Source of the DNA: Ensifer canadensis
GTDB lineage: Bacteria; Pseudomonadota; Alphaproteobacteria; Rhizobiales; Rhizobiaceae
Assembly (NCBI RefSeq): GCF_017488845.2
Contig: NZ_CP083373.1
Span: forward strand, 372,001-436,000
Length of the DNA stretch: 64,000 nucleotides
Direction of reading: 5' to 3'
The translations under genes were made by a program, and so were the position numbers. The notes under the pieces are model-generated. The model did no database searches and had not been told where the DNA came from. It was given only the letters and a program-made list of their open reading frames with translations. Positions 53,199 to 62,712 of the stretch are shown piece by piece. The stretch's first letter is position 1, and the number at the start of each line of letters is the position of its first letter.

Positions 53199-53959
53199 TG
53201 TCTATCCATGAAGAGCGGGACGTCGATCAACCCGCGATCGTCATTCGAAACTTGGACAAGTGGTACGGAAACTACCATGTCCTGCGCAACGTAGACCTCT
53301 TTGTCAAGCCGCGCGAACGGATCGTGATCTGCGGTCCATCTGGGTCTGGAAAATCTACTCTTATCCGCTGCGTCAACCATCTTGAGGAGCATCAGCGGGG
53401 CGAAATCATCGTCAATGGTACCGCGCTCAACGAGAGTTTGAAGAACATCGACACGATCCGGCGCGATGTCGGAATGGTGTTCCAGCACTTCAACCTGTTT
53501 CCGCACTTGTCGGTCCTGGAAAATTGCGCACTCCCGCAGATACTGTCGCGCCGGACGCGCCGCAAGGATGCGGAAGAGCGCGCGATGCAGTTCCTGGAAC
53601 GCGTGCGGATTCCGGATCAGGCACGTAAATTTCCAGGTCAGCTCTCAGGTGGTCAGCAGCAACGCGTGGCGATCGCCCGTGCACTGTGCATGGCGCCCAA
53701 GGTAATGTTGTTCGACGAACCGACATCGGCGCTTGATCCGGAAATGGTCAAGGAGGTGCTCGACACCATGGTGTCTCTCGCCGAAGAAGGCATGACGATG
53801 ATCGTGGTGACTCACGAAATGGGTTTCGCTCGGCGGGTGGCCAATCGAGTGGTGTTCATGGACCAGGGGATGATTGTCGAAAGCAACGTGCCGGATGCCT
53901 TCTTCGATGCGCCGGCAAACGAGAGGACGAGACGCTTTCTCCAGCAGATTGTCCATTAA
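53198..53959 (+). CDS. aapP: General L-amino-acid ABC ATPase (AapP-like)
   Basis: A 253-residue ATPase: [49 protein letters not shown] precedes ATG 53198, which overlaps the AapM stop by one base. Last gene of the importer operon; a hairpin follows. Confidence 0.95.
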   Translation: MSIHEERDVDQPAIVIRNLDKWYGNYHVLRNVDLFVKPRERIVICGPSGSGKSTLIRCVNHLEEHQRGEIIVNGTALNESLKNIDTIRRDVGMVFQHFNLFPHLSVLENCALPQILSRRTRRKDAEERAMQFLERVRIPDQARKFPGQLSGGQQQRVAIARALCMAPKVMLFDEPTSALDPEMVKEVLDTMVSLAEEGMTMIVVTHEMGFARRVANRVVFMDQGMIVESNVPDAFFDAPANERTRRFLQQIVH

Positions 53960-53967
53960 CTTCCACG

Positions 53968-53985
53968 TCTGCTTACTGAAGCAGA
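53968..53985. terminator. Weak hairpin after the aap-type operon
   Basis: Perfect 7-bp stem TCTGCTT / AAGCAGA with loop ACTG, 9 bp after the ATPase stop. Only a short T-rich stretch follows, so it is a weak terminator candidate. Confidence 0.4.
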
Positions 53986-54402
53986 GGCCCTTGTTGCGAC
54001 GAGCGACGAGGGCAGGCGGGAGACACATAGAACGCGCTCGGCTTCGGACGTGATTTAAGATCGTGCGGCGAATTTCCTCGAAGCTCTTGATCCGCTCCAT
54101 AGGGAATAAGTCCTTTCAGGCGGGCCCTCCGCATCGCTACGGAGCAGAGATTCCCACCGTTCCGCTCGACCAATATTATGCTGAATGTGTTATCGGCGGC
54201 CACTGGGTGGTTTCACGGTCAGTTGAAGTGACTTTCCGCACAAGACCGCGATCGTCGGTTCGATTCCGTTCAAGGCGAGGGATTGGAGACATCGGGCCTG
54301 GGCGGCATATTGCCTGTGCGGCCGCTACCGAGGGCGTCGTGGCGATACTGAGATATCTGCTGCTCATTCCGTTCCTAACCTTCTAGCCCGCCGGAGCTAA
54401 CT
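53986..54402. other. Intergenic stretch
   Basis: About 400 bp between convergent genes. I see no gene. A tRNA-like T-loop string near 54255-54270 has no matching arms. Confidence 0.5.
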
Positions 54403-55374
54403 TCAATCCTGCAAGGCCCAGTCCGCCACCTCCCAGCGCATCTGCCCACGGTCGGCGACGACACGGCCGAGCCCTGGGAAGGGCATGTGCGTGGCGGCAA
54501 TCAGCGCGCCTTCCGAGGCTGCGCGGGGGAAAAAGCGGTCGCGCATCGCTTTGGCTGCTGCACGGTCCTGCTCGAACAGGAAGAACACATCGGTCGCTCC
54601 CGGATGCACGACCGGAAAGATCATGTCCGACACCATGATGAGGCTCTTCCCTTCATCTTCAACCCGCACGCCGATATGGCCGGGTGTATGACCGGTCAGG
54701 TCGACGATCGAGACACCGCGCACAATTTCACGCTCTCCGTCAATCGCCTGGAGTTTCGGGTAGAGGCGCACCACCTCCTGCGCCATCTTAAAGCTGGTCT
54801 GCAGATAATCGGGCGCGCCGCTGCGCTTGGCCGGGTCGGTCCAATGCTTGACGTCGCGACGATCGATGTAGAGCTCCGCCTTGGGGTAGTTGCTCTTGCC
54901 TCCGGCGATCAGACCGCCCATGTGGTCCTGATGCATATGCGTCACGATCACCGCGTCGATCTGGTCAAGCTGCAGGCCAAGCGCACCGAGCGCCTGCGGC
55001 AGTTTGCCGGTCTGCCCGATCGAGCCCGCTGCACCGGCATCGATCAGGATGCGGCGCTCGCCATCATCGATGAGATACTGGTTGAAGAGGAACCGCACCC
55101 CACTCGGGCGGGCGGTGAACTGAGCGACTGCCGCCTGCTCCACCTCGGCCGGGGCGCGTCCCGGAAAATAGTCGAAGGGCATATCGGCATACCCGTCTGT
55201 CAGTGCCGTCACCGTGAAGCGACCGATGCGGATCTGCGCCAGTGGCGTAATGCTGACCGGCGTTTTGGTGGTATTCTGCGCTGCGGCAAGGGCCGGTGCG
55301 CCACTGATCAGTCCTCCCCCGAGGAGGCCGAGAGGAAGAGCGCTGGCAAAGGCACGACGTGAGAGTTGAGGCAT
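54403..55374 (-). CDS. Exported metallo-beta-lactamase-fold hydrolase
   Basis: A 323-residue protein with a Tat-like leader (LSRRAFASALPLGLLGGG, cleaved near ALAAA) and the MBL set HMHQDHMGG, the histidine in GHTPGHIG, the aspartate in VSDMIFP and a late histidine in ATHMPFPG. The leader indicates periplasmic location. Relatives include lactonases and other hydrolases with an added N-terminal region. AGGAGAAAG precedes ATG 55374. It is divergent from a LysR gene that probably controls it. Confidence 0.9.
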   Translation of the reverse strand: MPQLSRRAFASALPLGLLGGGLISGAPALAAAQNTTKTPVSITPLAQIRIGRFTVTALTDGYADMPFDYFPGRAPAEVEQAAVAQFTARPSGVRFLFNQYLIDDGERRILIDAGAAGSIGQTGKLPQALGALGLQLDQIDAVIVTHMHQDHMGGLIAGGKSNYPKAELYIDRRDVKHWTDPAKRSGAPDYLQTSFKMAQEVVRLYPKLQAIDGEREIVRGVSIVDLTGHTPGHIGVRVEDEGKSLIMVSDMIFPVVHPGATDVFFLFEQDRAAAKAMRDRFFPRAASEGALIAATHMPFPGLGRVVADRGQMRWEVADWALQD

Positions 55375-55511
55375 GACGTCTTTCTCCTGATCATTGGCAA
55401 TACGGGGAGCCGGCCGGCGTCCCCTGGAACGCCACAAAAGCTAGGATGTCCGAAACCAATAGGGTATCCTGCCATTTCAGGAACTTTCCTCTCAATTTCC
55501 GGAAGGATACG

Positions 55512-56408
55512 ATGGATCGGTTTGAAGCGATGTCGGTGCTGCTGGCGGTGGTCGACGCCGGCAGCCTCTCGGCTGGAGCGCGGCGATTGCATGCACCGCT
55601 CGCCACGGTCAGCCGCAGAGTCGCGGATCTGGAAAAGCACCTTGGCGTGCACCTGGTCCGGCGCACCCGCCGCGGCCTCACCTTGACGGATGAGGGCCGC
55701 AGCTTCGTCGCCGCGTCACGTCGTATTCTGGAGGAACTGGACGCGGCAGAACGGCAGGCCAGCGGCGACTATGGCGCGCTGCGTGGAGGGCTGCACGTGA
55801 CCGCACCGATTGCCTTCGGCGAGCGCCATCTGCTGCCAATAGCTTTGGAGTTCCTGAAGGAGCAACCCGATATCAACCTGCGCCTGACCCTCGCCGATCG
55901 GCAGCTAAGTCTGGCAGATGAGCACGTCGATGTGGCCCTGCGGATCGGACACTTGGCGGACAGCGCGCTGATCGCAACGCGCGTCGGCGCCGTCCGACGG
56001 GTGATCTGCGCGAGCCCCGACTATCTTGCCCACCGAGGCGTTCCGCGTCAGCCGGAAGACCTCAGCCAGCATGACGGCATAAGCTTTCAGGGCTTTGCGA
56101 CCGCGCCGGAATGGCGCTACCGCCGGGACGGCGCGGCCTTTACCATCGAGCCGCGCCCCAAATTCGCGGTCAATACGACGGAGGCTGCCATTCAGGCTGC
56201 AATAGCCGGTATCGGCATTATCCGCGTGCTGTCTTACCAGATCTCCGATCAGTTGCGCTCCGGTGCTCTGCACGAATTGCTGACGGACTTTGCACCGGAA
56301 CCGCTACCTGTGAACGTTATCCATGGACCAGTGGATCCTCTGCCGCTGAAGGTGCGGTGCTTCCTCGACTGGATCGTCCCAAGCCTACGCACGCAGCTGG
56401 CTTACTAG
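55512..56408 (+). CDS. LysR-family transcriptional regulator
   Basis: A 298-residue LysR protein (MDRFEAMSVLLAVVDAGSLSAGARRLHAPLATVSRRVADLE, then the effector domain). GGAAGGA precedes ATG 55512. It is divergent from the exported MBL-fold gene, 137 bp apart; the usual arrangement suggests it activates that gene in response to a small ligand. The DNA-binding part is of the AaeR/DsdC-like single-target kind by general look only. Confidence 0.92.
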   Translation: MDRFEAMSVLLAVVDAGSLSAGARRLHAPLATVSRRVADLEKHLGVHLVRRTRRGLTLTDEGRSFVAASRRILEELDAAERQASGDYGALRGGLHVTAPIAFGERHLLPIALEFLKEQPDINLRLTLADRQLSLADEHVDVALRIGHLADSALIATRVGAVRRVICASPDYLAHRGVPRQPEDLSQHDGISFQGFATAPEWRYRRDGAAFTIEPRPKFAVNTTEAAIQAAIAGIGIIRVLSYQISDQLRSGALHELLTDFAPEPLPVNVIHGPVDPLPLKVRCFLDWIVPSLRTQLAY

Positions 56409-56707
56409 CGTCCCGCTCACGCGCACCACCGTTGATGGCAGTGGGGCGCACCGGTGCGAATGCTGCAAGATGCGGTTGTCCTTCCCTAAGCGCCTAACAT
56501 GTCGTCTTCCCGGAAAGAGCCAAAGCTATTTCTAAGACTGAAATGGGGGCGCAATGCTACCGGGCCAATTCGGACGCTGGTGACCCGGGCTGCCGTTCGA
56601 TCCGCGACTAGTGCGCACAAGCTTAACAGCGTTATCGTAGCGGAGCTGATCCACGTTGTCCCGTTCCTGCGCTTGGTTTACCCAGGTCTCAATCGGGTTG
56701 ATCAAGG
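56409..56707. other. Intergenic stretch
   Basis: About 300 bp after the LysR gene with no supported gene. A leftward frame (56532-56732) has no recognised homology. Confidence 0.5.
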
Positions 56708-57451
56708 ATGCTGCGAGTGGGATGGGAAGCATTAGAGCTGTGGGGGAAAGACGCGGTTCGCATAGAACGGCTCGCTGGCGGGGTTGCCAATGACGTCTGG
56801 AGCGTGCACATCCACGGGCAACTTGCAGTCGGTCGTCTGGGTACCAGGAGCAACGCTGATCTGGCGTGGGAGGTTGAACTCCTCCGGCACCTTGACAGTG
56901 AAGGTCTGAGCGTGCCGGTGCCGATCCCGGCGGACGACGGCCGGCTATTCGCGGATGGCCTGATGGTTATGAAATACATGCATGGCGGACCACCCGAGAC
57001 TGAGGGCGACTGGCGTCGCGTAGCCGAGACCCTGCGCGAACTGCATCGTTTGACGCAAGGCTGGCCGCAGCGCCCAGGGTGGCAATCCTCGACGGACCTC
57101 CTGCATGCCGAGACGGGGACGAGGATCGATCTTGCCGCGATGCCGCCAGATGGCGTCGCTCGATGCCGCGCGGCATGGGCACGGCTTATCGGACGTAAGA
57201 CAAGCGTCGTCCACGGCAATCCCAACAACCCTGCCAACATCCGCATGACCACGGACCGCGTCGCACTGATCGACTGGGATGAGTCGCATATCGACGTCCC
57301 CGACCTTGACCTCGTCTTGCCCCATAATGCTGCCGATCTGGAAACCGGGGCGTATGACATCGCCGCGCAAGCATCGGCCGCATGGGAAGCCGCCGTCTGT
57401 TGGGATGACGAATACGCGAAACAGCGACTTGCCGAAGTTGGAGCGATCTAA
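56708..57451 (+). CDS. APH-like phosphotransferase with altered catalytic motif
   Basis: A 247-residue protein of the aminoglycoside/choline-kinase-like fold: GGVANDVWSVHIHG for the nucleotide loop, LMVMKYMHGG hinge, then HGNPNNPANIRM and ALIDWDESHIDVPDLDL. The usual catalytic motif is H-G-D-x-N-x-x-N; here N replaces the aspartate, while the metal-binding IDWDE is intact. Substrate unknown; antibiotic resistance should not be assumed. The ribosome site is poor (AAGG directly before the ATG). The gene stands alone next to an IS91-type element. Confidence 0.75.
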   Translation: MLRVGWEALELWGKDAVRIERLAGGVANDVWSVHIHGQLAVGRLGTRSNADLAWEVELLRHLDSEGLSVPVPIPADDGRLFADGLMVMKYMHGGPPETEGDWRRVAETLRELHRLTQGWPQRPGWQSSTDLLHAETGTRIDLAAMPPDGVARCRAAWARLIGRKTSVVHGNPNNPANIRMTTDRVALIDWDESHIDVPDLDLVLPHNAADLETGAYDIAAQASAAWEAAVCWDDEYAKQRLAEVGAI

Positions 57452-57815
57452 GCGACGATCGCTCATGTGAAGGGTTTCGGATGCCGGCTATCCACGTGTT
57501 GGCCTGGCGCCGGGCCGGCGTCCGAAAGCCTCCAGAGAAAGAACCCGCGGGATGGAGAGGGCAGTTTTCCGGTCTATGGGGATTTGTGGTTTGCGTTGGG
57601 TGCTGGTCGGCCGATCTGATGCGGCTGACAGGTGGCAACGATCCTATTGGCGTTTGTGCCATCCTCGTCGCCGCCGCGCATGCTGTGGCATGGTCGTTGC
57701 AGGGCGGTCGATTCTGGTGTGTTTGGTTGCGCCGTTTGATGCGGGCGCACGAAGTCAGGCTTCCGGGGACGATGAGGTCCCTGGGTAGGAATGGTGCGTG
57801 GCGGGCGAGTCGCGG
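57452..57815. other. Stretch downstream of the IS91 transposase
   Basis: About 360 bp with no supported gene. In IS91-type elements the replication origin end lies downstream of the transposase, so this stretch probably contains that end of the element. The exact border is not visible. Confidence 0.4.
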
Positions 57816-59024
57816 TCATGGCGTTTGCGCCCCGCTTGTTGAGGCGGCGGATGGCGGTGCTCGGGCGTCGTTGCCGCGCTCGATGGTCTCGATGATGATC
57901 ATGCGCCCGCCGCAGCAGGGACAAGATGGCCGCCAGTCGGCCTGGGCAGCGGCGTCGGCATCATCGGATCGGCGGACTTCAGGCTGGAGCGCGGCGAGAA
58001 GCATGCGGGCGCGCGCGATATTTTCCGCGCAGCCGGCGCTGGCAAGTAGTCCATAGTGGCGGATGCGGTGGAAGCCTTTGGGCAATACGTGGAGCAGAAA
58101 GCGGCGGATGAACTCATCTGGATCGAGCGTCATGGTCCGGTAGCGCTCATGCCCGTCGCGGCGGTAGTCCTTGACGCGGAACGTCACGCCGGTCTCGTCA
58201 AGCGCGATCAGCCGGCTATTGGAGATGGCGACGCGATGGGTGTAGCGCGACAGATACGCCAGAACGGCCTCGGGTCCGGCGAAGGGTGACTTGGCGTAGA
58301 CGAACCAATTCTTCCTTCTGAGCGGCACCAGGAATTTAACAAAGGTGCTGCGCTCGCTGAAGCGAGCATGATCGCCGAAGAACGTCAGCCGGCCGGCGGC
58401 ATGGGCCTCAGTCAGCTTCGCCAGGAAGAGCCGCCGGAACAGCCTTGAGAGCACGCGCACGGGCAGGAGGAAGCCGGGCCGGCAGGACACCCATCGCTCA
58501 CCATCGAGCGCGATGCCGCCGCCGGGCACGATCATGTGGACATGCGGATGATGGGTCATCGCCGAGCCCCACGTATGCAGCACGGCGGTGATGCCGATGT
58601 GGGCGCCCAGGTGCTTGGGATCGGCCGCGATGGTGAGCATGGCCTGCGCGGCGGCATGGAACAGGAGACCATAAATGACCGCCTTGTTGTGAAAGGCGAT
58701 GTCGGCGATCTCGACCGGCAGTGTGAAGACGACATGGAAGTAGCCGACGGGCAGCAGATCGGCCTGGCGCGCGGCGAGCCATTCCCTTGCCGCCGCATCC
58801 TGGCACTTGGGGCAGTGCCGATTGCGGCAACTGTTGTAGGCGATGCGGCTATGGCCGCAGTCCTCGCATGCCTCGACGTGACCGCCGAGGGCTGCGGTGC
58901 GGCAGTTCTCGATCGCCGCCATCACCTTCAACTGGCCGAGGCTCAAGTGACCGGCATGGGCCGTGCGCCAGGCGGCGCCATGACGATGGAAGATATCGGC
59001 GACCTCTAGGAGCGGACGGCTCAT
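57816..59024 (-). CDS. IS91-family HUH transposase
   Basis: A 402-residue rolling-circle transposase. The N-terminal zinc ribbon is visible (CEDCGHSRIAYNSCRNRHCPKC), followed by the HUH motif in HPHVHMIVPGGG, and the catalytic tyrosine in AYLSRYTHRVAISNSRL. A second cysteine pair (CPCCGGRM) lies near the end. It appears complete. Confidence 0.92.
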   Translation of the reverse strand: MSRPLLEVADIFHRHGAAWRTAHAGHLSLGQLKVMAAIENCRTAALGGHVEACEDCGHSRIAYNSCRNRHCPKCQDAAAREWLAARQADLLPVGYFHVVFTLPVEIADIAFHNKAVIYGLLFHAAAQAMLTIAADPKHLGAHIGITAVLHTWGSAMTHHPHVHMIVPGGGIALDGERWVSCRPGFLLPVRVLSRLFRRLFLAKLTEAHAAGRLTFFGDHARFSERSTFVKFLVPLRRKNWFVYAKSPFAGPEAVLAYLSRYTHRVAISNSRLIALDETGVTFRVKDYRRDGHERYRTMTLDPDEFIRRFLLHVLPKGFHRIRHYGLLASAGCAENIARARMLLAALQPEVRRSDDADAAAQADWRPSCPCCGGRMIIIETIERGNDARAPPSAASTSGAQTP

Positions 59025-59034
59025 CGCCGCCGCG

Positions 59035-59943
59035 TCACGCGCCCGGTCTGGTCTCGTCCTTTGCCAGAAGGCTGATCCGGTCGAGCGGGCTCATCACGGC
59101 GCGGATGGTCTTGGTGGCGACGCGGGCATAGAGCGCGGTCGTATCAAGTTTGGCATGGCCGAGCAGGACCTGGATGACGCGGATGTCGACGTCCTGCTCC
59201 AGCAGATGTGTGGCGAAGCTGTGGCGCAGCGTGTGCGGCGTCACCCGCTTCTTGATCTTGGCGGTTTCCGCGGCCGTATGGACGGCGCGGTTCATCTGCC
59301 GCGTGGAGAGTGGCGTGATCGGGCTGCGGCCCGGAAACAGCCAGCCCTGTGGCAGCATGACGCCGCGGCGCTTGCCCTCGCGCCACCAAGCGCGCAGCAA
59401 CTCGAGCAGTTGCGGCGACAGCATGGCGTGGCGATCCTTGCGCCCCTTGCCTTGCTCGACGCGGATCAACATGCGCGTCGAGTCGATATCGCTCACCTTG
59501 AGCGCCACGATCTCCGACACCCGCAATCCGGCGCCATAGGCCGTGCTGAGAGCAGCCTTGTACTTCGGCCCCGGTGCGGCTTCGAGCAGCCGCGCCACTT
59601 CCTCGATGCTCAGCACCAGCGGCAGCTTGCGCGGCTGATGGATCAGGGTCAGGCGGCGAGACAGATCGGGCCGGTCGATCGTCACGGTGAAGAAGAAGCG
59701 CAGCGCCGAGACCGAACTGTTGATGCTCGGCGGATGCATGCCCATCTGGGTTTGGTGCAACTGGAACCGGCGCAGATCTTCAGCCGTCGCCGTGTCCGGG
59801 GAACGGCCGATGAAGGTGGCAAGTGCCTTCACGCAACGGATATAGTCACGGCGCGTGTCCTCGGTGAAGCCGCGCATGGACATGTCTTCGATCATGCGCT
59901 CACGAAGCGCGCTGCCGGACGGATGTGAATGGGGGACGGTCAT
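59035..59943 (-). CDS. Tyrosine recombinase of the IS91-type element
   Basis: A 302-residue site-specific recombinase with an N-terminal core-binding domain and the catalytic set: arginine in GAGLRVSEIVAL, HTLRHSFATHLLEQ, the histidine in LLGHAKLDTTALY and the tyrosine at its end. GAGAGGAG precedes the ATG. It lies 10 bp upstream of the transposase gene and is a common companion of this IS group. Confidence 0.92.
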   Translation of the reverse strand: MTVPHSHPSGSALRERMIEDMSMRGFTEDTRRDYIRCVKALATFIGRSPDTATAEDLRRFQLHQTQMGMHPPSINSSVSALRFFFTVTIDRPDLSRRLTLIHQPRKLPLVLSIEEVARLLEAAPGPKYKAALSTAYGAGLRVSEIVALKVSDIDSTRMLIRVEQGKGRKDRHAMLSPQLLELLRAWWREGKRRGVMLPQGWLFPGRSPITPLSTRQMNRAVHTAAETAKIKKRVTPHTLRHSFATHLLEQDVDIRVIQVLLGHAKLDTTALYARVATKTIRAVMSPLDRISLLAKDETRPGA

Positions 59944-60272
59944 CGGATGCTCCTCTCAAGCTGAAGGTTGACCCCTTCATGCTCGGAGGTCTTCGTCCGC
60001 CCGTCACCTCTGATCGATCAAAGCCTCACCGATGCCGTCAACGAGGCACACGTCTCAAGGCCCGCGCCTTCCCTCCCGCGCGAGCGGGTTCGTTCAGTGG
60101 CGCATTGATGCCGTCAAAGCTTGGCTTGATCGACGTCTGCTTTCGGGAAGACGCCACTGCGGGCCCTACGACCGAAATGGGCGCGCGTAGTAGCCCGTTG
60201 CAACGTCTCGATTGTGGCATGTCAGTCCGCAAATGCGGCCACGCTAACAGCGGAGCCCCACGCTTCTTAGAT
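59944..60272. other. Stretch upstream of the IS91-type element
   Basis: About 330 bp with no supported gene, between the recombinase and a broken integrase. It probably includes the termination end of the IS91-type element. Confidence 0.4.
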
Positions 60273-60820
60273 TTAGGTGTGCTCCGCCAATTCCAGCGCA
60301 TCTTCGATGTCCACACCCAAATACCTGACGGTATTTTCGATCTTGGTATGGCCCAATAGGATTTGAATAGCGCGAAGATTGCCTGTCGCTTTGTAAATCA
60401 TTGCGGCCTTCGTGCGCCGGAGCGAATGCGTGCCGTAGTCTTCGCATCGCAACCCGATCGCGGTCGCCCATTCATCTACCAATCGAGCGTACTGGCGAGT
60501 ACACAGATGATCGGTATGGTCAACCCGACTGGGAAAGGCGTAGTCGTCTACTGTTCCGCCTCGCCGCTCAAGCCACGCAAGCAAACTTGCCCTCACGTCC
60601 GCCGTGATTTCGAACTGAACCGGACGGCCGGTCTTTTGCTGAACGACCATAGCGCGGGTTCGAATCTCTCGACCTGACTGTCGATTGCGAGATCAAACAG
60701 CGCGCGATCTCTCATACGCTCCTCCCGGTCTAGGAAGAAGCGGATTGCCCAAATCTGACGCTGTTTCAGAGGCTTCTTGACGCCGACCTTTCGGCCGACG
60801 TTCCATGCCGGTCGGCCCAA
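60273..60820 (-). pseudogene. Tyrosine integrase with internal deletion
   Basis: The C-terminal catalytic half is intact (HSLRRTKAAMIYKATG, LLGHTKIENTVRY). The N-terminal part (PLKQRQIWAIRFFLDREERMRDRALFDLAIDS) is in another frame. Between them the catalytic arginine segment expected after LAIDS is missing, so an out-of-frame internal deletion of perhaps 50 bases at about 60670 removed it. It cannot be active. Confidence 0.75.
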
Positions 60821-61005
60821 AGCGGCAGGATCCTCGCTTTCCGTGGATACTCATTTCCGTGTAGCCCACTTCGACGCCGGCAGTCACAAAGAAGGATGAC
60901 GGCTCGATGGAGGTGGAGATCGCCTGGACATTACCTCTTGCCACTTGTTGACTCACCCGCGGTTGAACAATAACTTGCGAACTCGGTCGTTAGGCTTGTC
61001 CTCAC

Positions 61006-62712
61006 ATGACGGATCAATCTCTTCAGCGTCGCCTTGCTGCCATCGTCGTTGCCGATGTGGTGGGATATTCACGTCTGATGGAGGCTGATGAAGTCGCAAC
61101 GCTGGCGAACCTCAGGGAACTCCGTTCTGGCGTTATCGAGCCGGCTGTGATGCGCCACAACGGTCGCATCTTCAAGGTCATGGGCGACGGTTTCTTAATC
61201 GAATTCGGTAGCGCGGTTGACGCTGTCGCAGCAGCGTTGGAAATGCAACGGGCCACCACTGCTGTTGAGGCTTCCGGAGACCGGCGCCTGCTTTTGCGTA
61301 TAGGCGTCAATCTGGGAGATGTCATTGACGACGGTTCAGACGTCCTCGGCGACGGCGTCAATGTCGCGGCGCGCCTCGAGACGCAGGCCGCACCGGGAGG
61401 TATCTGCATTTCAGCCAAAGTTCACGGCGAGATCGTCGGCAAGATCGGCGACCGGTTCTTTGATGCAGGCGAACGCTACCTAAAGAACCTGACTCGCCCG
61501 GTCCACCTGTGGCATTGGCCGGATGCGCTGCAGAGCATATTGCCGCTGCCCGAATGTCCCTCGATCGCTGTATTGCCGTTCACGAATATGAGTGGGGATG
61601 AAGCGGACGCGCCTTTCGTCGACGGCTTGACCGAAGACCTGATCACCGACCTTTCCCGTACGGCTGGCCTGTTCGTCATCGCGCGCAATTCCGTGTACGG
61701 CTACAAGGGCAAGCCGGTCGACGTACGGCTGGTCGCCCAGGAACTCGGCGTCCGCTACGTCCTCGAGGGGAGCGCCAGACGCGCAATGGGCCGTGTGCGC
61801 ATCAATGCCCAATTGATCGACGCGCTTGGCGGCCAGCACTTGTGGGCCGACCGGTTTGACAGGACCGTGGAAGATGTTTTCGAATTACAGGATGAAGTTA
61901 ACGCCAAGATTGTTGAAGCCCTCGTCGGCCGGCTGACCATCCCGACGCAGCGCAATCGGCCGAAGAACTTTGAGGCGTACGATCTGTGTGTGCGCGCCCG
62001 CCTCCTGACGGAAGAGTCGCCGCAAACTGAGCGTGAGGCCTATATGCTGCTCCAACGCGCGGTTAAGCTTGAGCCATCATATGCCGAGGCGGTCGGTCTG
62101 CTCGCCTATAACCGTTGGCTCGCCTGGACTCATTTCGGCGAACCCGAAGATCCTAACCGTCGGATGGCGGCGACGTTTGCGCAGAAGGCGGTCGACCTAG
62201 ATCCCAACGATGCCGGCTGCCGTTACGTTCTGGGGACCATTTTGGCTTATGAGCGGCGATGGGAGGAATCGGAGGCCGCCTTCGCCAAGGCCCTAGAGCT
62301 GGACCCCAACCACGCCGACACCTGGGCCGCCATGTCGGACATGTCCGTGCTGGACGGCAGGGTTGCCGACGGACTAGCGCAGATCGAAAAAGCTCTGCGG
62401 CTCAATCCCTATCCAACCTGCTGGTATCTATGTCATCTTGGGCAGGCGCAATACGCCGCGCGTGACTATGAGGCGGCAACCGCTACACTCCGCAGGAAAG
62501 ACACGTATCGTACCAACTCACGCAAATTCCTGGCTGCTGCGCTTGCGCAGTTGGGCCAGCGTGAGGAGGCGCGGCGAGAAGCAGAATTGTTCCTGATTGC
62601 CCACCCTCATTTCACGATCGGCCATTGGCTCAGCTCCCAGCCGCTGCGCGATGCATCTGTACGAGACCATTTTGTCGACGGCTTCCGAAAGGCTGGCCTG
62701 CCGGAGATGTGA
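61006..62712 (+). CDS. Class III adenylate/guanylate cyclase with TPR-like C-terminus
   Basis: A 568-residue protein. The N-terminal cyclase domain has the metal aspartates in VVADVVGYSRLMEADE and KVMGDGFLIEF and the segment DVLGDGVNVAARLETQA. A middle domain (SIAVLPFTNMSGDEADAPFVDGLTEDLITDLSRT) resembles the TolB-like region common in rhizobial cyclases, and TPR-like helices fill the last 250 residues. It converts ATP to cAMP in the cytoplasm, gated by the C-terminal parts. The ribosome site is weak. No effector gene is adjacent. Confidence 0.9.
   Translation: MTDQSLQRRLAAIVVADVVGYSRLMEADEVATLANLRELRSGVIEPAVMRHNGRIFKVMGDGFLIEFGSAVDAVAAALEMQRATTAVEASGDRRLLLRIGVNLGDVIDDGSDVLGDGVNVAARLETQAAPGGICISAKVHGEIVGKIGDRFFDAGERYLKNLTRPVHLWHWPDALQSILPLPECPSIAVLPFTNMSGDEADAPFVDGLTEDLITDLSRTAGLFVIARNSVYGYKGKPVDVRLVAQELGVRYVLEGSARRAMGRVRINAQLIDALGGQHLWADRFDRTVEDVFELQDEVNAKIVEALVGRLTIPTQRNRPKNFEAYDLCVRARLLTEESPQTEREAYMLLQRAVKLEPSYAEAVGLLAYNRWLAWTHFGEPEDPNRRMAATFAQKAVDLDPNDAGCRYVLGTILAYERRWEESEAAFAKALELDPNHADTWAAMSDMSVLDGRVADGLAQIEKALRLNPYPTCWYLCHLGQAQYAARDYEAATATLRRKDTYRTNSRKFLAAALAQLGQREEARREAELFLIAHPHFTIGHWLSSQPLRDASVRDHFVDGFRKAGLPEM

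Larger units (their letters stand above)
57816..59943 (-). mobile_element. IS91-family element with accessory tyrosine recombinase
   Basis: Two co-oriented genes 10 bp apart, recombinase then transposase, in the order seen in IS91-type elements of alphaproteobacteria. Element ends lie outside the coding part (probably within 57450-57815 and 59944-60250) but have no inverted repeats by which to fix them. Confidence 0.75.

Noticed and set aside
54230..54290. tRNA-like T-loop (GGTTCGATTCC)
   Set aside because: The T-stem pairs poorly and there is no matching acceptor, D arm or anticodon arm around it.
60645..60680. tRNA-like string GGTTCGAATCTC
   Set aside because: It lies within the coding remnant of the integrase and its stem is mismatched. 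No cloverleaf is possible.
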